In this document: in pieces, positions 19,957 to 28,149 of the stretch
Numbering within the stretch: the stretch's first letter is position 1
Layout of the letters: the number at the start of each line of letters is the position of its first letter
Assembly (NCBI RefSeq): GCF_033170385.1
Contig: NZ_CP126170.1
Coordinates: 2,008,001-2,072,000 of the forward strand
Reading direction: 5' to 3'
Source: Xanthomonas rydalmerensis
Lineage (GTDB): Bacteria; Pseudomonadota; Gammaproteobacteria; Xanthomonadales; Xanthomonadaceae
DNA: 64,000 bases
Position numbers and translations under genes: made by a program
The notes under the pieces: model-generated
Database searches by the model: none
Seen by the model: the letters and a program-made list of their open reading frames with translations, nothing else
Told to the model about the DNA's origin: nothing

Positions 19957-21114
19957 ATGCCCGCGCCTCTCGTCCAGCGCCGCCGCGCGCTGCCGTTGCT
20001 GCTGACCGTCGTCGTGCTCGCGTTCGCCGGCTGCAAGGGCGGGGGCAGCGCCCAGACACCGGCGCCGAAAACGGTGGAGGTGCTGACCCTGCAGCCGCAA
20101 AGCGTGCCGCTGAGCGTTGAACTGGCCGGGCGCACGGTGGCCTCGGAAGAATCGGAGGTGCGGCCGCAGGTCAGCGGCATCCTGCGCCAGCGCCTGTTCG
20201 AAGAGGGCGCCACGGTGCGGGCCGGGCAGCCGTTGTTCCAGATCGAGCCGACCCTGTACCAGGCCGCGGCCAACCAGGCACAGGCCAATCTGGCCACCGC
20301 CGAGGCCACGCTCGCCGCCGCCACGCTGCGCGCCGAGCGCTACCGCACGCTGGGCAAGACCCGGCTGGCCGCGCAGCAGGACGTGGACGATGCGCAGGCT
20401 GCCTACAAGCAGGCGCTGGCCAGCCGCGACGCGCAACGCGCGGCGCTGGACACCGCACGCACGCAACTGCGCTTCGCCACGGTCGTGGCGCCGATCGGCG
20501 GGCGCATCGGCCGCGCGCGGGTGACCCCGGGCGCACTGGTCACCGCCAACCAGACCGACGCCATCGCCAAGATCCAGCAGCTGGATCCGATGAACGTGGA
20601 CATCACCCAGTCCGGCAACCAGTTCCTGGCGCTGCGCCGGGCGATCGCCGCCGGTGGCGTGCAGCCGGCCAGCACGCAGGTGCGGCTGACCCTGTCCGAC
20701 GGCACCGCGTACCCGTTGCCGGGCACGCTGGAGTTCGCCGACCTCGACGTGGAGGAAACCACCGGTGCGGTGACCCTGCGCGCGCGTTTCCCCAATCCGG
20801 ATGCGCAACTGCTGCCGGGCATGTACGTGCGCGCGCTGGTGGGGCAAGGCGTGCGCCAGCAGGCGCTGCTGGTGCCGCAGGCAGCGGTGGACCGCACCCC
20901 GCGTGGCGAAGCCGTCGCCTGGGTGGTGGGTGCCGACAACGTGGTGCGCCAACGCGAGTTCACCACGCTGCGCGCGGTGGGCGATCGCTGGCTGGTCGGC
21001 GATGGCCTGAAGCCCGGCGAACGGGTGGTGGTGGCGGGCCGGCAAGGCCTCAGCGACGGTGCCAAGGTGACGGTGAAGGCCGCCGCCGCCGCGCCTGCCG
21101 CCGGCCAGGGCTGA
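19957..21114 (+). CDS. RND efflux periplasmic adaptor (AcrA/MexA family), lipoprotein
   Basis: A 385-residue membrane-fusion protein bridging the inner-membrane pump and an outer-membrane channel. It has a lipobox at LAFAGC (Cys near residue 26), a biotinyl-lipoyl domain split around a helical hairpin (about residues 55-190; VRPQVSGILRQRLFEEGATV and VVAPIGGRIG halves), then beta-barrel and membrane-proximal domains. AGGA lies upstream of the ATG. The pump gene follows after five bases. No TetR-type regulator gene lies beside it. Confidence 0.92.
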   Translation: MPAPLVQRRRALPLLLTVVVLAFAGCKGGGSAQTPAPKTVEVLTLQPQSVPLSVELAGRTVASEESEVRPQVSGILRQRLFEEGATVRAGQPLFQIEPTLYQAAANQAQANLATAEATLAAATLRAERYRTLGKTRLAAQQDVDDAQAAYKQALASRDAQRAALDTARTQLRFATVVAPIGGRIGRARVTPGALVTANQTDAIAKIQQLDPMNVDITQSGNQFLALRRAIAAGGVQPASTQVRLTLSDGTAYPLPGTLEFADLDVEETTGAVTLRARFPNPDAQLLPGMYVRALVGQGVRQQALLVPQAAVDRTPRGEAVAWVVGADNVVRQREFTTLRAVGDRWLVGDGLKPGERVVVAGRQGLSDGAKVTVKAAAAAPAAGQG

Positions 21115-21119
21115 GCCGC

Positions 21120-24100
21120 ATGCTGCCGCGTTTCTTCATCCACCGCCCGATCTTCGCCTGGGTCCTGGCCATCTGCATCATGGCCGCTGGCGCCATCGCC
21201 GTGTTCACCCTGCCGATCGAGCAGTACCCGGACATCGCGCCGCCCTCGGTCAATGTCACCGCCACCTACAACGGCGCCTCGGCGCAGACCGTGGAGGACA
21301 GCGTCACCCAGGTGATCGAACAGCAGATCAAGGGCATCGACCACCTGCTGTACTTCTCCTCGACCAGTTCTTCGTCCGGACAGGCACGGATCAGCATCAC
21401 CTTCGACCAGGCGGCCAATCCCGACATCGCCCAGGTGCAGGTGCAGAACGCGGTCAACCAGGCGCTCAACCGGCTGCCGCAGGAAGTGCAGCAGCAGGGC
21501 GTGACCGTGGCCAAGTCGCAGGGCGACAGCCTGATGGCGGTGGCGATCTACGACCGCACCGACCGCATGGACAACGTCGACATCTCCGACTACCTGGTCA
21601 GCACCCTGCAGGACCCGATCAGCCGCATCAACGGCGTTGGCGAGATCAACGTGTTCGGCGCGCAGTACGCGATGCGGGTGTGGCTGGACCCGCACAAGCT
21701 CAACGCCTACCAACTCATGCCCGGCGACGTGCGCAGCGCGATCCTGGCGCAGAACACCCAGGTGACCGCCGGCGAGCTCGGCGCGCTGCCCACCGGCGCC
21801 GAGCAGGAACTCAACGCCACGGTCACCGCGCAGTCGCGGCTGCAAACGCCCGAGCAGTTCCGGCAGATCATCCTGGCCACGCGCGCGGACGGCTCCAGCG
21901 TGCGCCTGGGCGATGTGGCGCGGGTGGAGATCGGCGCGGAGAACTACCAGAACAACGCCACGCTCAATGGCCACCCGGCGTCCGGCTTCTCGGTGACGCT
22001 GTCCGCCGGCGCCAATGCGATCGCCACCTCCGACGCGATCCACGCCACCATCGAACGGCTCAAGCCGACCTTCCCGCCGGGCCTGGACGTGGCCTATCCG
22101 CGCGACAGCACGCCGTTCGTGCGCATCTCCATCGAGAACGTGGTGCACACCCTGGCCGAGGCCATCGTGCTGGTGGTGGTGGTGATGTTCCTGTTCCTGC
22201 AGAACGCCCGCGCCACGCTGATCCCGGCGATCACCGTGCCGGTGGTGCTGCTGGGCACCTTCGGCATCCTCGCCGCGGCCGGCTTCACCATCAACACGCT
22301 GACCCTGTTCGCGATGGTGCTGGCGATCGGCCTGCTGGTGGACGACGCCATCGTGGTGGTGGAGAACGTCGAGCGGATCATGCACGAGGAACACCTGCCG
22401 CCGCGCGAGGCCACCGAGCGCTCGATGGGCGAGATCACCGGCGCGCTGATCGGCATCACCGTGGTGCTGGGCGCGGTGTTCCTGCCGATGGCGTTCTTCG
22501 GCGGCTCCACCGGCATCATCTACCGGCAGTTCTCGATCACCATCGCCTCGGCGATGGCGCTGTCGGCGCTGGTCGCGCTGACCCTGACCCCGGCGCTGTG
22601 CGCGACCCTGCTCAAGCCGGTGGAGCAGGAGCGCAAGCTCGGCCGCTTCTTCCAATGGTTCAACCGCAGCGTCGAGCGCGGCCAGCAGGCCTACCAGCGC
22701 CGCCTCGGCAGCGTGCTGCAGCGGCCGCGGCGCTGGATGGCGCTGTATGCGCTGGTGGTGCTGGCGATGGTCGTGCTGTACATGCGCATGCCCACCGGCT
22801 TCCTGCCGGTGGAGGACCAGGGCCAGGTGCAGATCCAGTTCACCACCCCGGAAGGCACGCCGCTGGCCAAGACCCAGGCCCTGGGCAAGCGCATCAGCGA
22901 CTACTTCATGACCCACGAGAAGGCCAATCTCACCGCGATCTTCATGGTGGTGGGGCGCAACAACGCCGGCACCGGGCAGAACGCCGGCCAGGCCTTCGTG
23001 GCGCTCAGACCCTGGGGCGAGCGCAACCGCGACAACACCGCGCAGGCCATCATCGACCGCGCCAACGCGCATTTCCGCGGCGTCGGCGACGCCAAGATCA
23101 GTGTGCTGTCGCCGCCGGCGGTGCGCGGCCTGGGCCAATCCAGCGGCTTCGAACTGTGGATCCGCGACAGCGACGGCGCCGGCCGCGCAGCGCTGCTGAA
23201 GGCGCAGCAGCAGGTGCTCAAGGCCGCCGGCGACGATCCGCAGCTGACCGCGGTGCGGCTCAACGGCCTGGGCGACAAGGCGCAGCTGCAGGTGGACATC
23301 GACCATGCCCAGGCCAGCGCGCTGGGCCTGGCGCAGAGCGACATCAATACGACCCTGGCCACTGCGTGGGGCGGCAGCTACGTCAACGACTTCATCGACC
23401 GCGGCCGGGTCAAGCGCGTGTACGTGCAGGGCGACGCGCCGTACCGCGCGCTGCCGGAGGACATCGCGCAGTGGTACGTGCGCGGCAGCGGCGGGCAGAT
23501 GGCGCCGTTCGCCAGTTTCGCCAGCACCCACTGGACCCGCGGCCCGCAGCTGCAGCAGCGCTTCAATGGCCTGCCGGCGTCGCAGATCCAGGGCGGCGCG
23601 GCGGCCGGCAGCAGTTCCGGCGAGGCGATGCAGCGCATGCAGGCGCTGGTGGCCAAGCAGGAGGGCTTCGATCTGCAGTGGAGCGGGCTGTCCTATCAGG
23701 AGCAGTTGTCCAGCAACCAGACGCTGTGGCTGTACACCGCCTCGATCCTGTTCATTTTCCTGTGCCTGGCGGCGCTGTACGAGAGCTGGTCGATCCCGGT
23801 GGCGGTGTTGCTGGTGATTCCGCTGGGCGTGGTCGGCACGGTGCTGGCGACCACGCTGGCCGGCTTCGTCAACGACATCTATTTCCAGGTCGGCCTGCTG
23901 ACCACGATCGGCCTGTCGGCGAAGAACGCGATCCTGATCGTCGAATTCGCCGAGGCGCGACAGCGTGCCGGGCGGCCGTTGCTGGAGGCGACGCTGGAAG
24001 GCGCGCGGCTGCGCCTGCGGCCGATCGTGATGACCTCGCTGGCGTTCGTGGCCGGCGTGCTGCCGCTGGCGCTGTCCACCGGCGCCGGCGCCTCCAGCCG

Positions 24101-24245
24101 CCGCGAGATCGGCGTGTGCGTGATCGGCGGCATGGTCACCGGCACCGTGCTGGCGGTGTTGCTGGTGCCGTTGTTCTTCGTGCTGGTGCGGCGCGCGCTG
24201 CGGCGCAGCCCGGCGGATGCGGCAACGGCAGCGCACAGCGGGTAG
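21120..24245 (+). CDS. RND multidrug efflux pump, AcrB/HAE1 family
   Basis: A 1041-residue proton-driven inner-membrane exporter with the usual 12 helices and two large periplasmic loops. It starts MLPRFFIHRPIFAWVLAI, typical of HAE1 pumps. The proton-relay Asp pair is in LLVDDAIVVVENVERIM and the partner Lys in GLSAKNAILIVEFAEA. Length and motifs indicate a complete functional pump. The outer-membrane factor is not encoded here, so a TolC-type channel elsewhere must be used. Drug range cannot be read from sequence. Confidence 0.95.
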   Translation: MLPRFFIHRPIFAWVLAICIMAAGAIAVFTLPIEQYPDIAPPSVNVTATYNGASAQTVEDSVTQVIEQQIKGIDHLLYFSSTSSSSGQARISITFDQAANPDIAQVQVQNAVNQALNRLPQEVQQQGVTVAKSQGDSLMAVAIYDRTDRMDNVDISDYLVSTLQDPISRINGVGEINVFGAQYAMRVWLDPHKLNAYQLMPGDVRSAILAQNTQVTAGELGALPTGAEQELNATVTAQSRLQTPEQFRQIILATRADGSSVRLGDVARVEIGAENYQNNATLNGHPASGFSVTLSAGANAIATSDAIHATIERLKPTFPPGLDVAYPRDSTPFVRISIENVVHTLAEAIVLVVVVMFLFLQNARATLIPAITVPVVLLGTFGILAAAGFTINTLTLFAMVLAIGLLVDDAIVVVENVERIMHEEHLPPREATERSMGEITGALIGITVVLGAVFLPMAFFGGSTGIIYRQFSITIASAMALSALVALTLTPALCATLLKPVEQERKLGRFFQWFNRSVERGQQAYQRRLGSVLQRPRRWMALYALVVLAMVVLYMRMPTGFLPVEDQGQVQIQFTTPEGTPLAKTQALGKRISDYFMTHEKANLTAIFMVVGRNNAGTGQNAGQAFVALRPWGERNRDNTAQAIIDRANAHFRGVGDAKISVLSPPAVRGLGQSSGFELWIRDSDGAGRAALLKAQQQVLKAAGDDPQLTAVRLNGLGDKAQLQVDIDHAQASALGLAQSDINTTLATAWGGSYVNDFIDRGRVKRVYVQGDAPYRALPEDIAQWYVRGSGGQMAPFASFASTHWTRGPQLQQRFNGLPASQIQGGAAAGSSSGEAMQRMQALVAKQEGFDLQWSGLSYQEQLSSNQTLWLYTASILFIFLCLAALYESWSIPVAVLLVIPLGVVGTVLATTLAGFVNDIYFQVGLLTTIGLSAKNAILIVEFAEARQRAGRPLLEATLEGARLRLRPIVMTSLAFVAGVLPLALSTGAGASSRREIGVCVIGGMVTGTVLAVLLVPLFFVLVRRALRRSPADAATAAHSG

Positions 24246-24293
24246 GATGTCGCGCCCCCCATCGATCGTCCCGGCCTGCCGGGACGCGTGACC

Positions 24294-24833
24294 ATGACCG
24301 ACGCCGTTGCCGATTCCCCGACCTGGGCCACTTTGATTCGCGATGTGCCGGACTTTCCCAAGCCCGGCATCCTGTTCAAGGACATCACCCCGCTGCTAGC
24401 CGACGGGCCTGATTTCGCCTCCGCCCTGGATGCGTTGGCCCAGCCCTGGCGCGGCACTCCGCTGGACGCGGTGCTGGGCATCGAGGCCCGCGGCTTCATC
24501 CTCGGCGCGCCGCTGGCGCACGAACTGCGCACCGGTTTCGTGCCGGTGCGCAAGCCCGGCAAGCTGCCGGCACAGACCCTGGCCCAGGACTACGGCCTGG
24601 AGTACGGCCGCGACCGCATCGAGATCCATGCCGATGCGCTACGGCCGGGCATGCGCGTGCTGCTGGTCGACGACGTGCTGGCCACCGGCGGCACGCTGCT
24701 GGCGGCCCTGGCCCTGGCGCAGCGGATGGGCGCCGAGGTGGTGGCGGCGACGGTGCTGGTGGAACTCGGCGAACTCGGTGCGCGGGCGCGCTGGCCCGCG
24801 GACATTCCGCTCACCGCGCCGTTGCGCTACTGA
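24294..24833 (+). CDS. apt: Adenine phosphoribosyltransferase
   Basis: Purine salvage enzyme converting adenine and PRPP to AMP. The 179-residue protein has [21 protein letters not shown] at the N-terminus, [10 protein letters not shown] in the middle and the PRPP-binding loop [16 protein letters not shown] 24294 is used; an in-frame GTG two codons upstream is possible. It follows the efflux pump by 48 bases on the same strand, but no functional link is evident. Confidence 0.96.
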   Translation: MTDAVADSPTWATLIRDVPDFPKPGILFKDITPLLADGPDFASALDALAQPWRGTPLDAVLGIEARGFILGAPLAHELRTGFVPVRKPGKLPAQTLAQDYGLEYGRDRIEIHADALRPGMRVLLVDDVLATGGTLLAALALAQRMGAEVVAATVLVELGELGARARWPADIPLTAPLRY

Positions 24834-24890
24834 GGCAGATGCCGCGCACGGGCGCGGCCTAGATCGGGCGCGTCTGCGGCGGCAACCGGC

Positions 24891-25418
24891 TCAATGGGGG
24901 TAGATCACGTCCTCCAGCGCCGAGTCGGCATACGCGTCGGCGTGGCTCAGGTGGCCATCGAACGGACCGATCTTGCAGATCCGGCCGGCGTCGGTGAATA
25001 CCAGTTGCAGCCCGTGTTCGGCTTCCCAGTCGCAGTTGCACTCCAGGCTGATGCGCAGGCGGCCGTCGCGATAGCGGCTGACGTAGGCCTCGCCGCCGAA
25101 CTGCACGTGTCGCCACACTTGCGACGGGTCGTCGATGCGCGGGCAGGGTGTGCCGTATTGCTGGTGCAGGGCATGCATGCGCCGGTAATAGGCGAACACA
25201 TGCGGCGTCGCCGCGTCGAGCACGGCCTGGTCGATGCGCAGGAATGCGGCGACGGCGGCGGCGAAGTCGGCCGGCGCCGGATCCTCCGCGTAGTCCTCGA
25301 ACACGAAGCTGCACGCGTCCTGCATCCACGGCACCGATACCGCTGCGCTCCAGGCGGTGCCGTCTTCGTCCTGCTCCAGCGACGCGAGGACGGTCTGCAA
25401 TTCCGTCGATGCGTTCAT
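24891..25418 (-). CDS. DUF6985-like hypothetical protein
   Basis: A 175-residue cytoplasmic protein with no signal peptide. The C-terminal half has ISLECNCDWEAEHGLQLVF followed by KIGPFDGHLSHADAY, a pattern I associate with the DUF6985 family, whose members are often in polymorphic-toxin or immunity contexts. No toxin is adjacent. Its start overlaps the dbpA stop (ATGA-type), so it is translated downstream of the helicase. Function unknown. Confidence 0.75.
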   Translation of the reverse strand: MNASTELQTVLASLEQDEDGTAWSAAVSVPWMQDACSFVFEDYAEDPAPADFAAAVAAFLRIDQAVLDAATPHVFAYYRRMHALHQQYGTPCPRIDDPSQVWRHVQFGGEAYVSRYRDGRLRISLECNCDWEAEHGLQLVFTDAGRICKIGPFDGHLSHADAYADSALEDVIYPH

Positions 25419-26791
25419 AGCTTGGCGACGCGGAACCGGCGGCCCTTGATCTTGCCGGCCTGCAGCTGCGCCAGCGCCTTGCCGGCATGGGCACGGGCAA
25501 TGGCGACGTAGGAGCGGGTGGCGTAGATCGCGATCTTGCCGATCGCCGCGCCGGACAGCCCGGCATCGCCGGTCAGCGCGCCGAGGATGTCGCCGGGACG
25601 CAGCTTGTCGGTCTTGCCGCCGTCGATGCGCAGGGTGACCATCGCCGCCTGCGGCAACTGCGCCGGCCGCGCGGTGGCCAGCGGTGCGCGCGACCAGCGC
25701 AGCGGCTGGCCCTGTTCGGTTTCCAGCGCCTGCGCGCGCGCGGTCTCGCGCGGCGCCACCAGGCTCAGGGCCAGGCCATGCTTGCCGGCGCGCGCGGTGC
25801 GGCCGATGCGGTGGCGGTAGGTCTCGCTGTCGGTCGGCAGTTCGTAGTTGATCACCGCCGCCAGGTCTTCCACGTCCAGCCCGCGCGCGGCCACGTCGCT
25901 GGCCACCAGCACGTTGCAGCTGCGGTTGACGAAGCGCACCAGCACCTCGTCGCGGTCGCGCTGCTCCATGTCGCCATGCAGCGCGAGTGCGGAGAAGCCG
26001 AACTGCTGCAGCGACCCGGCGACTTCGTCGACCTCCTTGCGGGTGTTGCAGAACACCACGCTGGACTCGGGAGTGAAGCGCAGCAGCAGGCCGGCCACCG
26101 CCTTCTGCCGGTAGGTGGGGTCGATCTCGAAGAACTGCTGGTCGATTTCCGGCGCGCTGTCGGCGCCTTCGATGGTGATTTCCGCCGGTTCCTTAAGCAG
26201 GTCGCGCGCCAATGCGCGGATTTCCTCCGGGAAGGTGGCCGAGAACAGCAGGCTCTGCCGGTGCTTGTCGCACCGGCTGGCGATTTCGCGGATCGGCTCC
26301 TCGAAACCCATGTCGAGCATGCGGTCGGCCTCGTCCAGCACCAGCGTGCGCACCCCGCCCAGGTGCAGCGCCCGCTTGCGCGCCAGCTCTTGGATGCGGC
26401 CGGGCGTGCCGACCACCACCTGCGGGTCGTGCGCCTCCAGCGAGGCCAACTGCGGGCCCAGCGGCATGCCGCCGGTCAGCACCACCAGCTTCATGTTGGG
26501 GATGCCGGTGGCCAGCTTGCGCAGCTGCTTGCCGACCTGGTCGGCCAGTTCGCGGGTCGGGCACAGCACCAGCGCCTGCGCGCGGCTCAGCGCCGGATCC
26601 AGCTTGTGCAGCAGGCCCAGGCCGAACGCCGCGGTCTTGCCGCTGCCGGTGGGCGCCTGCACGATGACGTCCTGGCCGGCCAGGATCGGCGGCAGGCTCT
26701 GCGCCTGCACCGGGGTCATGCTCGTGTAACCGAGCGCATCGATGCCGGGCGCGAGCGCGGGAGAAAGGGAGAGAGAGGCGAAATCGTTCAT
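25415..26791 (-). CDS. dbpA: ATP-dependent RNA helicase DbpA
   Basis: DEAD-box helicase that acts on 23S rRNA hairpin 92 during late 50S assembly. The 458-residue protein has Q-motif FASLSLSPALAPGIDALGY, Walker A APTGSGKT, DEAD in LDEADRMLDMGF, SAT (LLFSATFPEE), and HRIGRTARAG. The C-terminal domain (about 380-458, starting VTLRIDGGKTDKLRPGDILGAL) is the RNA-recognition domain that defines DbpA. The ORF ends in a four-base overlap with the DUF6985-like gene. Confidence 0.95.
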   Translation of the reverse strand: MNDFASLSLSPALAPGIDALGYTSMTPVQAQSLPPILAGQDVIVQAPTGSGKTAAFGLGLLHKLDPALSRAQALVLCPTRELADQVGKQLRKLATGIPNMKLVVLTGGMPLGPQLASLEAHDPQVVVGTPGRIQELARKRALHLGGVRTLVLDEADRMLDMGFEEPIREIASRCDKHRQSLLFSATFPEEIRALARDLLKEPAEITIEGADSAPEIDQQFFEIDPTYRQKAVAGLLLRFTPESSVVFCNTRKEVDEVAGSLQQFGFSALALHGDMEQRDRDEVLVRFVNRSCNVLVASDVAARGLDVEDLAAVINYELPTDSETYRHRIGRTARAGKHGLALSLVAPRETARAQALETEQGQPLRWSRAPLATARPAQLPQAAMVTLRIDGGKTDKLRPGDILGALTGDAGLSGAAIGKIAIYATRSYVAIARAHAGKALAQLQAGKIKGRRFRVAKL

Positions 26792-26814
26792 GCGGCATTT
26801 TAGCCGGTTGACGG

Positions 26815-26873
26815 CGGGGATTCGGGAGTGGGGATTGGTGAGGGGGGGATTCGGGATTCGGGATTCGGGAGTG
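26815..26873. repeat. GGGATTC heptamer run upstream of dbpA
   Basis: Tandem imperfect GGGATTCGGGAGTGGGGATTG-type heptamers, including three successive GGGATTC copies near 26848-26869. They fill much of the gap between dbpA and the alpha/beta hydrolase gene. Confidence 0.85.
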
Positions 26874-27026
26874 GGTGGGCCGGCGTGCCCTGAGCGTCGC
26901 GTGGTGCGCGTCGTGCGTCGTCGTGACGGCTTCAGCTGCGGCGGGCTTGCCTCTGGAGCACTGGTAGGTTTCGTTCGGAACAGATGAGAACGGCCGCTGC
27001 AGCGGATTCGGGACGTGAATGCCTGC

Positions 27027-27716
27027 TCAGGTCAGTGCCGCGAACCAGTCGGCGATGGCGCATGCGCTGGCGGCCGGGGCGGTCTGCAGCAACAAGTGCG
27101 GGCCAGGCAGCTCGATGCAGCGGGCGCCGGGAATGCCGACGAGGATCGTGTTGCCCGCTGCGCGATGCATCAGCCGATCGTGGCGGGCGCGCAGGTACAG
27201 GGTCGGCACGGCGACGTCGGCGAGGCGGGCGCTGACGTCCACGCGCAGGGCGCTCGCCGCGCGGTCGCGCAGCACCGCCGGGGCGATCCCGCGCAAGGTG
27301 CGTGTCAGTTGCGTCTCCAGCGCCGGCGTCGCCCAGCGCCCGAGCAGCCACCAGCGCAATGCGGCCGTGGGCAGGCGATGCGCCGGTGCGAAGCGTGTCA
27401 GCGACGCGAACGGCGCCAGTGCCGGGACCGGATTGCGCGCGAAGGTGGTGGACAGGACCAGGCCGGCCAACCCGGCCGGGCGTTGCGCCGCGAGCGACAG
27501 GGCGATAGGACCGGAGAACGACTCGCCGAGCAGAACGAAGCGCTGCTGTGGCAGCGACTGCCGTGCCAGTTGCTCCAGTTCCGCGTACGACGCTGGTCGG
27601 TCGCTTGGGTATGCCACCACTGTGACCTGCGCAAAGTAACGCCGGGCTTCGGCGACGAAGGCGGGCAGCAGTGCGCTGGTGCCGTCCAGACCAGGCAGGA
27701 TGACGAGCGCGGTCAT
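27027..27716 (-). CDS. Alpha/beta hydrolase
   Basis: A 229-residue cytoplasmic hydrolase. It begins MTALVILPGLDGTSALL (oxyanion-hole region), has the nucleophile elbow GESFSG near residue 66, an Asp in RARHDRLM and a His in GPHLLLQ, giving a full Ser-Asp-His triad. Substrate unknown. The start at 27716 is chosen because the upstream in-frame extension has no homology-like composition. Genes on either side are unrelated. Confidence 0.82.
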   Translation of the reverse strand: MTALVILPGLDGTSALLPAFVAEARRYFAQVTVVAYPSDRPASYAELEQLARQSLPQQRFVLLGESFSGPIALSLAAQRPAGLAGLVLSTTFARNPVPALAPFASLTRFAPAHRLPTAALRWWLLGRWATPALETQLTRTLRGIAPAVLRDRAASALRVDVSARLADVAVPTLYLRARHDRLMHRAAGNTILVGIPGARCIELPGPHLLLQTAPAASACAIADWFAALT

Positions 27717-27834
27717 GATCGGGGCGGGATTCGGTGGGTGGCCACGGCGTGGAGGCGATGATAGGAGGGCACGGCGGATAAACGGCGGCGTCCAGGCGCG
27801 AGGTGGACGCAGTCTAGCGGTGCGACGCGTCCTT

Positions 27835-28132
27835 CTACGCCGTTTTCGGCGCCAGACCGAGGGCGGCCCCGTTGTGCAGGAAGACGCGATCGTCGGTCTC
27901 GGCGATCCTGGCCTCTGCGCCGGCCCTCGGCCGCGGATCTGCCGGCCCGTCGTCCAGGTGCAGCAAGAGCCGACGCAAGTGGGGTTCGGAGGGTGGAGGG
28001 CGAGTGGCAGGCGTCGTCGGGGGTGCCGGCACCGAACTGCGCCTCGAGTCGTTCCACGGCGATGCGCATGGTGCGGCAGCGTTGGCCGCAGCACAGGTCC
28101 GGCGCGGCGTTCGGGTTCGGCGAGGGGCGCAT
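27835..28132 (-). pseudogene. Possible frameshifted small gene divergent from uup
   Basis: From an ATG at 28132 the minus strand reads MRPSPNPNAAPDLCCGQRC followed by RTMRIAVERLEAQFGAG, with third codon positions almost all G or C as in real genes here. Near 27990 the gene-like frame shifts by one to read SEPHLRRLLLHLDDGPADP and ends ...DDRVFLHNGAALGLAPKTA at a TAG (27835-27837). Joined, the pieces would give about 100 residues with a CCxxxC cluster. Either a frameshift (natural or sequencing) broke one small gene, or coding-like composition is misleading. Function unknown. The rest of the 27717-28149 gap shows nothing. Confidence 0.35.
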
Positions 28133-28149
28133 CCACGTACAATGGCGCA

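Noticed and set aside
20403..24236. A 1277-codon open frame antisense to the RND adaptor and pump genes
   Set aside because: It is His/Gln/Arg-rich with no domain, and is the expected by-product of high-GC coding on the other strand.
24891..25418. DUF6985-like gene considered as an immunity protein
   Set aside because: No toxin gene is adjacent; it is coupled to dbpA instead.
26815..26873. Heptamer run considered as a CRISPR array
   Set aside because: The repeat period is 7 bases with no spacers and there is no Cas gene in the window.
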